DNA of 5,437 nt, taken from Planctomycetota bacterium (GTDB taxonomy: Bacteria > Planctomycetota > Brocadiia > Brocadiales > Brocadiaceae). Numbering within the stretch: position 1 is the stretch's first letter; each line of letters opens with the position of its first letter. The position numbers and the translations under genes are program-made. Below are positions 1 to 5,437 of this stretch, piece after piece. The DNA lies in contig JAHFOW010000194.1 of NCBI GenBank assembly GCA_023261465.1, forward strand, positions 1-5,437, read 5' to 3'. The notes under the pieces were generated by a model that saw only the letters and a program-made list of their open reading frames with translations, was not told the DNA's origin and did no database searches.

Positions 1-42
1 GTAAATATTTCCACTGATTTAATCGTGGACGATTGAACCAGC

Positions 43-71
43 GTAGAGGCGTAAAATCTTGCGTCTTCTAC
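43..71. repeat. Imperfect palindrome overlapping the oxidoreductase stop codon
   Basis: The left arm, GTAGAGGCGTAA (43-54), and right arm, TTGCGTCTTCTAC (59-71), are inverted copies around a 4-nt loop. One base is bulged. As plus-strand RNA every other position pairs, with two G-U pairs; as minus-strand RNA those two become A-C mismatches. It resembles the short interspersed palindromes with a GACGCAA...TTGCGTC core that occur in many environmental bacterial genomes (recollection, not searched). It supplies the stop codon and the last Trp codon of the minus-strand gene. There is no T-run after it in the minus direction, so a role as an intrinsic terminator is doubtful. Confidence 0.5.
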
Positions 72-961
72 CACGCATGTACCTCACGTTCACTCCCTAT
101 CGCCTTCATGGGACACTCCTCCACACATATTAAACATCCCTTGCAGTGATCGTAATCAGCGTAAGGAAAACCTTCTGTGTTCAGGGCAATACAACCGTCA
201 GGACACCCGGCAACGCAGATCCTGCATTTGGTGCAAACTTCATAGTTCCATACGGGTTTAAACACCCGCCAGTTGCCGGTCTTCCGTAAAAAGGTATTTC
301 CCGCTACATTTATAGAAGGACTGGAAACGCTGGCCGCTTCACATGGCATGGAAAAAACAGGACTACCCTTATGAACGACTTGAGCAGTCTTTACCTCCAC
401 AGCCTGAATAGTACGATAACAATAAAGGGCAACTTCTCTATTTTTCGCTATCAAGTCTTTATCCGGTATGATTTCAGAGATTTCCTTTTCAACGGCCATG
501 CCAAGAGCATCCTCTCTAATTCCCACCAGTTTTGAGGCAACCCCACTTGCCAGGGTACTCAACACAGGCCTCCCCAGCATATCAAGTCCAATTTTTATCA
601 AATCCAAGGTAACTACCTGTGCGGTAATTTTGTACCGCACCTTTGCTTCTTCTGAAGTGTGAGCGGTATTTACAAAGACAATACCACCTTCCGGTAATCC
701 CGATAATGGGCGTACCTGCAAATCGTCAAGGAGTGTTTCATCCATTATCATCACAATGTCCGGCTCAGTTATCACACCTCGCTCAAGAATAGGCTCTTTT
801 GATATTCGGGTAAAGGCGGATATGGGGGCGCCTCTTCTTTCAGCGCCATAAAGGGGAAAGTCCTGGGCATAGTACCCTTCAAAAAAGGCAGCAGTGCCAA
901 GCACCCTGCTTGCAACCTTAGCCCCCTGCCCTCCCCTGCCGTGAAATCTTACCCTGAACAT
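68..961 (-). CDS. porCD: Pyruvate (2-oxoacid):ferredoxin oxidoreductase, fused gamma-delta subunit
   Basis: This 297-aa cytoplasmic protein is a subunit of the enzyme that interconverts 2-oxoacid + CoA with acyl-CoA + CO2 using ferredoxin. Residues 1-185 are the gamma domain, with the GRGGQG motif at 8-13 and GAERRGAPISAFTRI at 39-53. After a linker, residues 238-290 form a delta-type 2[4Fe-4S] ferredoxin domain with two CxxCxxCxxxCP motifs (C243/246/249/253 and C273/276/279/283). The frame is open upstream to an ATG at 1126, but 961 is chosen because homologous gamma subunits begin just before the GRGGQG strand, AAAGGA lies upstream (974-979), and the 55 extra residues are encoded by repeat DNA. 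Gamma and delta are separate genes in many archaea and fused here. Alpha and beta (TPP) subunits are not in the window; the 67 nt downstream contain no start codon for a next gene. The substrate (pyruvate or another 2-oxoacid) cannot be decided from this subunit. In an anammox planctomycete a role in pyruvate synthesis from acetyl-CoA would fit (inference). Confidence 0.9.
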   Translation of the reverse strand: MFRVRFHGRGGQGAKVASRVLGTAAFFEGYYAQDFPLYGAERRGAPISAFTRISKEPILERGVITEPDIVMIMDETLLDDLQVRPLSGLPEGGIVFVNTAHTSEEAKVRYKITAQVVTLDLIKIGLDMLGRPVLSTLASGVASKLVGIREDALGMAVEKEISEIIPDKDLIAKNREVALYCYRTIQAVEVKTAQVVHKGSPVFSMPCEAASVSSPSINVAGNTFLRKTGNWRVFKPVWNYEVCTKCRICVAGCPDGCIALNTEGFPYADYDHCKGCLICVEECPMKAIGSEREVHAW

Positions 962-973
962 TGCTTCATCTGT

Positions 974-979
974 TCCTTT
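974..979 (-). promoter_or_regulatory. Ribosome binding site deciding the oxidoreductase start
   Basis: In minus-strand sense this is AAAGGA, 12 nt before the ATG at 961. The spacing is longer than ideal, but no comparable purine-rich site precedes the upstream in-frame ATG at 1126. It lies directly next to the base of the hairpin at 980-1017, so access to it could depend on local folding. Confidence 0.55.
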
Positions 980-1017
980 AAGTAGGTTTTGTTTTGCAAG
1001 GCAAAACAAAACGACTT
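980..1017. repeat. Perfect 12-bp hairpin in the oxidoreductase leader
   Basis: The arms GTTTTGTTTTGC (986-997) and GCAAAACAAAAC (1001-1012) are exact reverse complements around a 3-nt loop. After a small internal bulge, AAGT (980-983) pairs with ACTT (1014-1017). In the minus-strand transcript the hairpin sits just upstream of the ribosome binding site. Read on the plus strand it is followed by five Ts (1016-1020), superficially like a terminator, but the stem is AT-rich and no plus-strand gene precedes it. Confidence 0.7.
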
Positions 1018-1023
1018 TTTCTT

Positions 1024-1077
1024 GTAGCGCCGAACCCTTGTGGTCGGCCAATGGCGAGAGATAAACCCCCGCGCTAC
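1024..1077 (-). repeat. Degenerate interspersed repeat with three-way-junction fold
   Basis: Outer arms GTAGCGC (1024-1030) and GCGCTAC (1071-1077) are exact inverted copies. Inside are two more hairpins: 1029-1036 with 1042-1048 (GCCGAACC/GGTCGGC, one bulge) and 1054-1060 with 1066-1072. The second pairs fully only as minus-strand RNA, using G-U pairs. With a 5-bp outer stem the three helices pack almost without linkers, apart from 5 nt at 1049-1053. The sequence resembles short non-coding repeats common in environmental and planctomycete genomes (recollection). It lies in the predicted 5' leader of the oxidoreductase transcript. Confidence 0.6.
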
Positions 1078-1135
1078 GATTTGTATTGAAATTCCTTAGC
1101 ATTACCTGGAACGGAATCCGGTACATAACGGTATT

Positions 1136-1165
1136 ATTATACTACAGTTATTAAGAGACAAACAA
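1136..1165 (-). promoter_or_regulatory. Sigma-70-like promoter for the oxidoreductase gene
   Basis: In minus-strand sense there is a perfect -10 TATAAT (1136-1141), an 18-nt spacer, and a weak -35 TTGTTT (1160-1165). Transcription would start near 1129, giving a leader of roughly 165 nt that contains both the three-way-junction repeat and the 12-bp hairpin. The -10 is strong and the -35 matches only three of six consensus bases. Confidence 0.5.
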
Positions 1166-1211
1166 GCGCCTGTTTCGTTTATCACAGAACAGAACATACC
1201 CATTACCCCTT

Positions 1212-1239
1212 TTGATAGTGGAGTTATATTTCATATAAG
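1212..1239 (+). promoter_or_regulatory. Possible upstream promoter of the kinase-lepA-lepB unit
   Basis: TTGATA (1212-1217) and TATAAG (1234-1239) are separated by 16 nt; each matches five of six consensus bases. It would lie immediately in front of the promoter at 1240-1268. The region is AT-rich, so chance matches are likely. Confidence 0.35.
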
Positions 1240-1268
1240 TTGACTTACTCTATGACTTCTGATAAAAT
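1240..1268 (+). promoter_or_regulatory. Sigma-70-like promoter of the kinase-lepA-lepB unit
   Basis: TTGACT (1240-1245) and TAAAAT (1263-1268) are separated by an optimal 17 nt and each matches five of six consensus bases. Transcription would begin near 1275, leaving an AT-rich leader of about 78 nt before the TTG start at 1353. This is the best plus-strand promoter in the intergenic region. Confidence 0.6.
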
Positions 1269-1278
1269 TTTTTGTTTA

Positions 1279-1292
1279 TATAATTCATTATA
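1279..1292. promoter_or_regulatory. AT-rich palindrome just after the predicted start site
   Basis: TATAATTCATTATA consists of exact 6-nt inverted arms around TC. It sits about 4-17 nt downstream of the predicted transcription start, where a repressor operator could lie. With this base composition it may equally be chance. No DNA-binding protein gene is in the window. Confidence 0.2.
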
Positions 1293-1352
1293 CCATAATA
1301 TCTTTCAAAAAGAATTTTGACATTTTGAGCAAAAATACACAGGTATTTAATA

Positions 1353-2339
1353 TTGGGTAATTATATTGTTGGTATTGACCTTGGCGGTACAAATCTCAAG
1401 GCAGGTATCGTCGACAACCATGGAAAAATTCTTCACCGGCTTTCCATAAAAACAAATAATAATGCTGCCCCGGAAACGATATCAGACCAAATCTTCGGAT
1501 TGATTGATGAAACTATAAAGAACTTCCAGTCCACAACAGCAGGGGCAGGTTTAAAATCTACCACTCCAGACATTTTGGGCATTGGACTCGGATCTCCCGG
1601 CCTTATTGATAAAAAAGGCGAAACAATCCTCTTTTCTCCCAACCTGCCCTTATGGCGAAATATCCCTATCAAGCGCATGATTTCAGAACGGTTTCATGTG
1701 CCCTGTGTATTGGAAAATGACGCCAACGCCGCTGCCTGGGGTGAAAAGTGGGCAGGGGCAGGAAAGGACGTAGATTCGCTGGTAATGATTACCTTGGGTA
1801 CCGGCATCGGCGGCGGCGTGGTTATCAACAACAAACTCTGGCGCGGCGCTCATAATGTGGCAGGCGAAGTCGGCCACATGGTAATCCAGATGAACGGGCC
1901 GAAATGCAGTTGCGGTAATTACGGATGCATAGAGGCATACGCCTCGGCCACAGGCATGGTCAGGCGGTTCAGGGAATTATTACAGAATGGTGTGCCATCA
2001 TCGTTAAAGAATACCGGAGAAATTACCGCAAAGACGATCAATGATGCCGCCCTCCGGGGCGATAAGGCATCTTTGGATATTATTCAGGAAACAGGGCGTT
2101 ATCTTGGTATTGCGCTTGTCAATATTATGCACATATTAAATCCGGAAATGATTGTATTGGCAGGCGGCATGACAGGCTCTGGAGATTTATTGATGAACCC
2201 TATTAAACAAGTCATCAACCAGGGTGCCTTTGAGGCATCGTATAAGGATACATACATTGTATTCTCAAAGCTTGGAAATGATGCAGGAATTATTGGAGCA
2301 GCAGGATGTCTACTGAAAGAATTAGAAACTTCTGTATAA
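1353..2339 (+). CDS. ROK-family sugar kinase (glucokinase-like)
   Basis: This 328-aa cytoplasmic kinase is predicted to phosphorylate glucose or a related hexose with ATP. The phosphate-binding DLGGTN motif is at residues 9-14, ENDANAA with catalytic Asp123 at 121-127, and the glycine-rich TLGTGIGGG at 148-156. The ROK zinc site is complete: His175 in EVGH, then Cys185, Cys187 and Cys192 in CSCGNYGC. Glu172 and Glu194 are the expected sugar-contacting residues. LNPEMIVLAGGM at 262-273 is the conserved C-terminal ATP-side segment. The protein starts directly at the kinase fold with no helix-turn-helix domain, so it is an enzyme rather than a ROK repressor. The start is TTG: an in-frame stop at 1326-1328 leaves no ATG or GTG upstream, and AGGT (1341-1344) lies 8 nt ahead. 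The 3' end overlaps lepA by 34 nt. The exact sugar cannot be told (glucose, N-acetylglucosamine, N-acetylmannosamine and fructose kinases share the fold). Confidence 0.9.
   Translation: MGNYIVGIDLGGTNLKAGIVDNHGKILHRLSIKTNNNAAPETISDQIFGLIDETIKNFQSTTAGAGLKSTTPDILGIGLGSPGLIDKKGETILFSPNLPLWRNIPIKRMISERFHVPCVLENDANAAAWGEKWAGAGKDVDSLVMITLGTGIGGGVVINNKLWRGAHNVAGEVGHMVIQMNGPKCSCGNYGCIEAYASATGMVRRFRELLQNGVPSSLKNTGEITAKTINDAALRGDKASLDIIQETGRYLGIALVNIMHILNPEMIVLAGGMTGSGDLLMNPIKQVINQGAFEASYKDTYIVFSKLGNDAGIIGAAGCLLKELETSV
2295..2298 (+). promoter_or_regulatory. lepA ribosome binding site inside the kinase gene
   Basis: GGAG lies 7 nt before the lepA ATG and within the last codons of the kinase. It supports the 2306 start and implies that ribosomes finishing the kinase unmask or feed lepA initiation. 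Confidence 0.7.
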
Positions 2340-4102
2340 TAGCACATATTGACCATGGGAAATCTACGTTAGCAGACCGCTTGATGCAGAAGACCAATAC
2401 TATTTCGTCACGGGAATTCCGTAACCAGATGCTCGATGATATGGATCTGGAGCGTGAACGCGGGATCACCATAAAGGCCAGCGCAGTTGCCCTGAAACTG
2501 ATCAAGGACGGCAAGGAGTACAATCTCAACCTGATCGATACACCTGGTCACGTGGACTTTAACTATGAGGTTTCCAGAAGCCTTGGGGCATGTGAAGGCG
2601 CCCTTCTTCTGGTAGATGCTTCACAGGGCGTAGAGGCGCAAACCGTTGCAAATGCCTATTTGGCTATGGAGCACAACCTGTCTATCATCCCGGTCATCAG
2701 CAAAATAGATTTACCGCAATCACGCCCTTATGACGTCCTCACCGAAATGGAAAAGACGCTGGGTATCAACCCGGAAGAGGCGCTCATGGTGAGCGCAAAA
2801 ACCGGGGAAGGTATTGATAAAATTTTTGACGCCGTCATTGAACGCATTCCACCGCCAAAAGGAAATCCCAGTGCCCCTCTGAAGGCGCTTATCTTTGATT
2901 CTGTCTACGATGAATTTCGCGGTGTCATCGTTTATCTGCGTATCTTTGATGGCGCTATCAAGGCGGGCGATGAAATCTATATGATGAAAACCCACCAATC
3001 TTTCAAGGTAGAAGAGGTAGGCGTCCTGAAGCCTAAAATGCTACTCAAGAATAATCTCCTCACCGGAGAGGTAGGATATTGTATCGCTAATATTAAATCT
3101 ATCCATGACGTCAAGATTGGTGATACTGTTACCAATAATAAGGACAGGGCAGCCGAGGCGTTGCCGGGTTATCGTGCGCCTATGCCTATGGTATACTGTG
3201 GTATTTACCCGACTAATAATGCCGATTTCCACCTCCTCCGCGAGGCACTGGAGCGGTTAAGCCTGAATGATTCTTCGTTTACCTTTGAGCCAGAAACGTC
3301 ACAGGCGCTTGGCTTCGGATTCCGCTGCGGCTTCCTCGGTCTTTTGCACATGGAAATCGTCCAGGAACGTCTTGAGCGTGAAAGCAATATCAACATAGTC
3401 CAGACCGCTCCAAACGTAACCTACGAAGTACTCAAGACAAACAAAGAAGTAATCAAGGTTGACAATCCGGAAAAGGTACCTCCTGACAATGAAATCGAGG
3501 AATTCCGCGAGCCTGTTGTACGCGTTAATTTTGTATTGCCTACCGAATATGTAGGAACTATTATGCAGTTTGCAGAAGCACGCAGGGGACGGTACAAAAG
3601 CACCGAATACCTCAGCGAAAAGCGGGCAATCCTGACTTACGAACTTCCCCTTGCTGAAATAATATTTGATTTTTTCGACAAGATGAAATCGGCCACGCGG
3701 GGTTATGGCACTATGGATTATGATTTTATTGGATACGAACTGGCAGACCTTGTAAAATTGGACATCCTCGTGGCAGGCAAACTAGTAGACGCCCTTTCCA
3801 CGATTGTTCACAGGAAGGATGCAGATATCAAGGGCAGAAAATTGGTTAAAAAACTCAAGCTTGAAATCTCACGACATCTCTTTGAAGTTGTATTGCAGGC
3901 AGCGATTGGAAGCAGGATCATTGCCAGAGAGTCAATCCGTCCGATTGCGAAAAACGTCACTGCCAAGTGTTATGGCGGCGATATTACCAGAAAACGAAAA
4001 CTCCTGGAAAAGCAAAAAGAGGGCAAAAAGAGGATGAAGTCCATCGGCAATGTGGAAATCCCTCAAAGGGCATTCCTGTCTGTGCTGTCAGTTGATGAAT
4101 GA
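2306..4102 (+). CDS. lepA: Elongation factor 4 (LepA), ribosome-associated GTPase
   Basis: This 598-aa protein has the normal LepA length. LepA binds the ribosome and uses GTP hydrolysis to act on stalled or mistranslocated complexes and in initiation or 30S maturation. G1 is AHIDHGKST (13-21), G2 RERGITIKA (50-58, Thr55), G3 DTPGH (78-82, catalytic His82) and G5 SAK (163-165). The EF-G-like domains II, III and V follow, including GFGFRCGFLGLLHME (336-350). The LepA-specific C-terminal domain ends with AKCYGGDITRKRKLLEKQKEG (553-573) and the IPQRAF tail (585-590). The start is fixed by the usual short lead (MSTERIRNF) before G1 and by GGAG 7 nt upstream. One oddity is that G4 reads SKID (132-135) instead of NKID, from an AGC codon at 2699-2701. 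The signal peptidase gene follows after 90 nt, the same order as lepA-lepB in E. coli. Identity is near certain. Confidence 0.98.
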   Translation: MSTERIRNFCIIAHIDHGKSTLADRLMQKTNTISSREFRNQMLDDMDLERERGITIKASAVALKLIKDGKEYNLNLIDTPGHVDFNYEVSRSLGACEGALLLVDASQGVEAQTVANAYLAMEHNLSIIPVISKIDLPQSRPYDVLTEMEKTLGINPEEALMVSAKTGEGIDKIFDAVIERIPPPKGNPSAPLKALIFDSVYDEFRGVIVYLRIFDGAIKAGDEIYMMKTHQSFKVEEVGVLKPKMLLKNNLLTGEVGYCIANIKSIHDVKIGDTVTNNKDRAAEALPGYRAPMPMVYCGIYPTNNADFHLLREALERLSLNDSSFTFEPETSQALGFGFRCGFLGLLHMEIVQERLERESNINIVQTAPNVTYEVLKTNKEVIKVDNPEKVPPDNEIEEFREPVVRVNFVLPTEYVGTIMQFAEARRGRYKSTEYLSEKRAILTYELPLAEIIFDFFDKMKSATRGYGTMDYDFIGYELADLVKLDILVAGKLVDALSTIVHRKDADIKGRKLVKKLKLEISRHLFEVVLQAAIGSRIIARESIRPIAKNVTAKCYGGDITRKRKLLEKQKEGKKRMKSIGNVEIPQRAFLSVLSVDE

Positions 4103-4123
4103 AAGCAAGAAATATCGTAATAG

Positions 4124-4150
4124 TTCACCGCCGGGGACGCAGAGAAATAC
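4124..4150. repeat. Possible repeat remnant between lepA and lepB
   Basis: The 90-nt lepA-lepB gap (4103-4192) contains CACCGCCGGGGACGCAGAGA (4127-4146). This resembles a truncated form of the CACCGC...GACGCAGAG repeats often seen in intergenic DNA of environmental bacteria (recollection, no search). The gap has no hairpin followed by a T-run, so there is no sign of termination between the two genes. Confidence 0.25.
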
Positions 4151-4182
4151 GTTAAAAGGATTGAGTTCCATACTTACAGAAC

Positions 4183-4187
4183 GAGGT
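4183..4187 (+). promoter_or_regulatory. lepB ribosome binding site setting a GTG start
   Basis: GAGGT lies 5 nt before GTG at 4193. The ATG two bases earlier (4191) is followed at once by TGA in its own frame and cannot start a protein, so GTG is the real start of the open frame. Confidence 0.7.
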
Positions 4188-4192
4188 GCTAT

Positions 4193-5437
4193 GTGACAAA
4201 TAACAAAGAAAAATTACCAATCCCACAAATAAACGAAAAACCAAAGAAAAAAAAAGGCAAGTTTCGTGAAAATATTGAATCCATAGCCATTGCCATTGCA
4301 ATAGCTTTTGCTATACGTTATCTGGTTATTGAGGCATTCAAAATCCCAACAGGCTCCATGGCGCCAACCCTTTTAGGTGAACATAAAAATGTAACCTGCC
4401 CCAACTGCGGGTGGTTTTACTATGCCGACCGCCAGAGTGAAAGCGCCACGTGTCCTAATTGCCAATTTGAAACCAATGTTTCTCTTTATTGTGATACATG
4501 CAACAATGGGATTCGATACAACTGGCCTGCATGGTTATGGAGAAAAGGGTCGTGTCCGCAATGTCAATCAAAAATCACCTGGACTGACCTGTCGAAACGG
4601 TTAATACATGGCGGCAACAGAATCCTCGTCAATAAATTCTGGTATAAATTTACCAATCCCAAACGGTGGGATGTGATGGTATTTGTTTATCCATTGGTTG
4701 ATCTGACATGCAAAGATTGTTCTGCGCAGTTGCCGGAAACAGAATGGCATGATAACCTCCGTTGTCCGCGATGCGGCTCAACACGATTCTCCAGGCAAAA
4801 GAAGAATTACATTAAACGACTCATCGGCCTGCCCGGTGAAAAACTCCAGATCATGAATGGAGACATTTACATCAACGACAGGATTCAGAGAAAACCTGAC
4901 TCTGTGCAAAATACCCTCTGGATGCCTGTTTATAACAGCCGCTATTCAGTTAAGGAAGAGATTGGCCCAACATGGGTAAGCGATAGTAACACATGGAAGA
5001 TCAACAAAGACTCGTTAACGCTGAACAATGTTTCTGACGGCACATCCACGGCATCCCTGGCAACATTCGCACGGAGAATTTCCGACCAGAATGGTTACAA
5101 TAACAGGTGCGGAAGCAACGAAATGGGCGACATTAAGATCAGCTTTGATGTAATGCCTTTCAAGGGTTCTCAATCTTTGGAAATTTTACTGGAAAAAAAC
5201 AGCGATGTGTTTACCGCTATCATACCAACGAATGATACAGACAAAAAAGGTTGTCTCATGCAGGCCAACGAGATTGTGCGGGAAAAGGATATTCACTTAC
5301 AAACAGACCAGAAGCACAAGATAGAATTTTCCAATGTAGACCATATTGTGTCACTTTCTATCGATAATAACAAAATTTTCGAATTCGACTCTGATGATGG
5401 CAAATTGCCACAGCCACTTCCTTTTGAGACCAGTAAG
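4193..5437 (+). CDS. lepB: Type I signal peptidase, zinc-ribbon-containing, 3' truncated by window
   Basis: This membrane serine protease cleaves signal peptides from exported proteins. The first 415 residues are visible and the frame is still open at the edge. A Lys-rich cytoplasmic tail (1-27) is followed by one membrane helix (about 28-46). The catalytic Ser55 box is IPTGSMAPTL (51-60), box C is RILVNKF (143-149) plus RWDVMVFVYP (158-167), and box D is YIKRLIGLPGE with catalytic Lys208 (206-216). Six CxxC motifs lie between Ser55 and Lys208: C69/C72 with C87/C90, C100/C103 with C121/C124, and C173/C176 with C191/C194. They look like three zinc-ribbon modules, so Ser and Lys are 153 residues apart versus 55 in E. 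coli (S90/K145). From about 240 a further domain runs at least to 415, rich in alternating polar/hydrophobic strands, before the expected box E (GDN...S), which is not yet reached. The insertion after box D recalls planctomycete enzymes. The start is GTG with GAGGT 5 nt upstream. It is co-oriented with lepA and probably co-transcribed. Confidence 0.93.
   Translation, partial: MTNNKEKLPIPQINEKPKKKKGKFRENIESIAIAIAIAFAIRYLVIEAFKIPTGSMAPTLLGEHKNVTCPNCGWFYYADRQSESATCPNCQFETNVSLYCDTCNNGIRYNWPAWLWRKGSCPQCQSKITWTDLSKRLIHGGNRILVNKFWYKFTNPKRWDVMVFVYPLVDLTCKDCSAQLPETEWHDNLRCPRCGSTRFSRQKKNYIKRLIGLPGEKLQIMNGDIYINDRIQRKPDSVQNTLWMPVYNSRYSVKEEIGPTWVSDSNTWKINKDSLTLNNVSDGTSTASLATFARRISDQNGYNNRCGSNEMGDIKISFDVMPFKGSQSLEILLEKNSDVFTAIIPTNDTDKKGCLMQANEIVREKDIHLQTDQKHKIEFSNVDHIVSLSIDNNKIFEFDSDDGKLPQPLPFETSK

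Larger units (their letters stand above)
962..1352. other. Divergent intergenic region, 391 bp
   Basis: No convincing gene lies here. The left half (962-1080) holds the oxidoreductase ribosome binding site, a perfect 12-bp hairpin and a degenerate three-way-junction repeat. The middle (1136-1165) carries the likely oxidoreductase promoter. The right part (1212-1292) carries plus-strand promoter candidates for the kinase-lepA-lepB unit. The last 80 nt before the kinase gene are very AT-rich, with weak palindromes such as TCAAAA-AGAA-TTTTGA (1305-1320), and probably form its untranslated leader. Confidence 0.8.

Noticed and set aside
980..1020. Hairpin followed by TTTTT on the plus strand as an intrinsic terminator
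   Set aside because: The stem is AT-rich, the T-run begins inside the extended stem, and no plus-strand gene lies upstream to be terminated.
1160..1175. Inverted repeat AAACAAGCGCCTGTTT near the minus-strand -35
   Set aside because: The arms are only five bases with a 6-nt loop, too weak in AT-rich DNA to call an operator.
1317..1349. TTGACA at 1317-1322 with TATTTA at 1344-1349 as a promoter
   Set aside because: The 21-nt spacing is too long, and transcription would start inside or after the kinase start codon.
3804..4037. A 77-codon plus-strand frame inside lepA
   Set aside because: It lies entirely within the conserved LepA C-terminal domain in a different frame and shows no recognisable features.
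4161..4196. Short reading frame TTG...ATG TGA just before lepB as a leader peptide
   Set aside because: It has only about 11 codons, its purine-rich site touches the start codon with no spacing, and it shows no amino-acid bias suggesting attenuation.
4422..4604. A 60-codon plus-strand frame overlapping lepB
   Set aside because: It is a shadow in another frame of the signal peptidase, which has recognisable motifs throughout this stretch.

Overview
The window reads as a piece of bacterial chromosome with about 45% GC by eye, tightly packed and without mobile genes. The source is probably a Gram-negative-type anaerobe. The best lineage clue is the signal peptidase at the right edge. It has CxxC pairs inserted into its catalytic domain and a long extra domain after the lysine box, which recalls planctomycete signal peptidases. 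Together with a fused gamma/delta 2-oxoacid:ferredoxin oxidoreductase subunit and scattered short palindromic repeats, this makes an anammox-type planctomycete (Brocadiales) my favoured guess. That assignment is inference from memory of family features, not from a search.

Layout. On the minus strand, 68-961 encodes a pyruvate (2-oxoacid):ferredoxin oxidoreductase gamma subunit fused to a two-cluster ferredoxin (delta) domain. Its stop codon lies inside an imperfect palindrome (43-71). The intergenic stretch 962-1352 separates it from the divergent plus-strand genes. It holds a ribosome binding site next to a perfect 12-bp hairpin, a degenerate repeat that can fold as a three-way junction, a minus-strand promoter, and one or two plus-strand sigma-70-like promoters. 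On the plus strand follow a ROK-family sugar kinase (1353-2339, TTG start), the translation GTPase LepA/EF4 (2306-4102, overlapping the kinase gene by 34 nt) and a type I signal peptidase (4193 to beyond the window end, GTG start).

How the genes work together. The plus-strand genes look like one transcription unit. The lepA-lepB order matches the classical lepA-lepB operon of E. coli; the ROK kinase in front, translationally coupled to lepA, looks like a lineage-specific addition. The oxidoreductase subunit is on a separate, divergent transcript. Its alpha and beta partners, if adjacent, lie beyond the left edge.

The most notable things are the signal peptidase with three putative zinc-ribbon modules between its catalytic Ser and Lys boxes plus a large downstream insertion, a Ser in place of Asn in the LepA G4 motif, and a structured, repeat-derived leader in front of the oxidoreductase gene. 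I see no CRISPR array, tRNA, rRNA, insertion sequence or phage gene.
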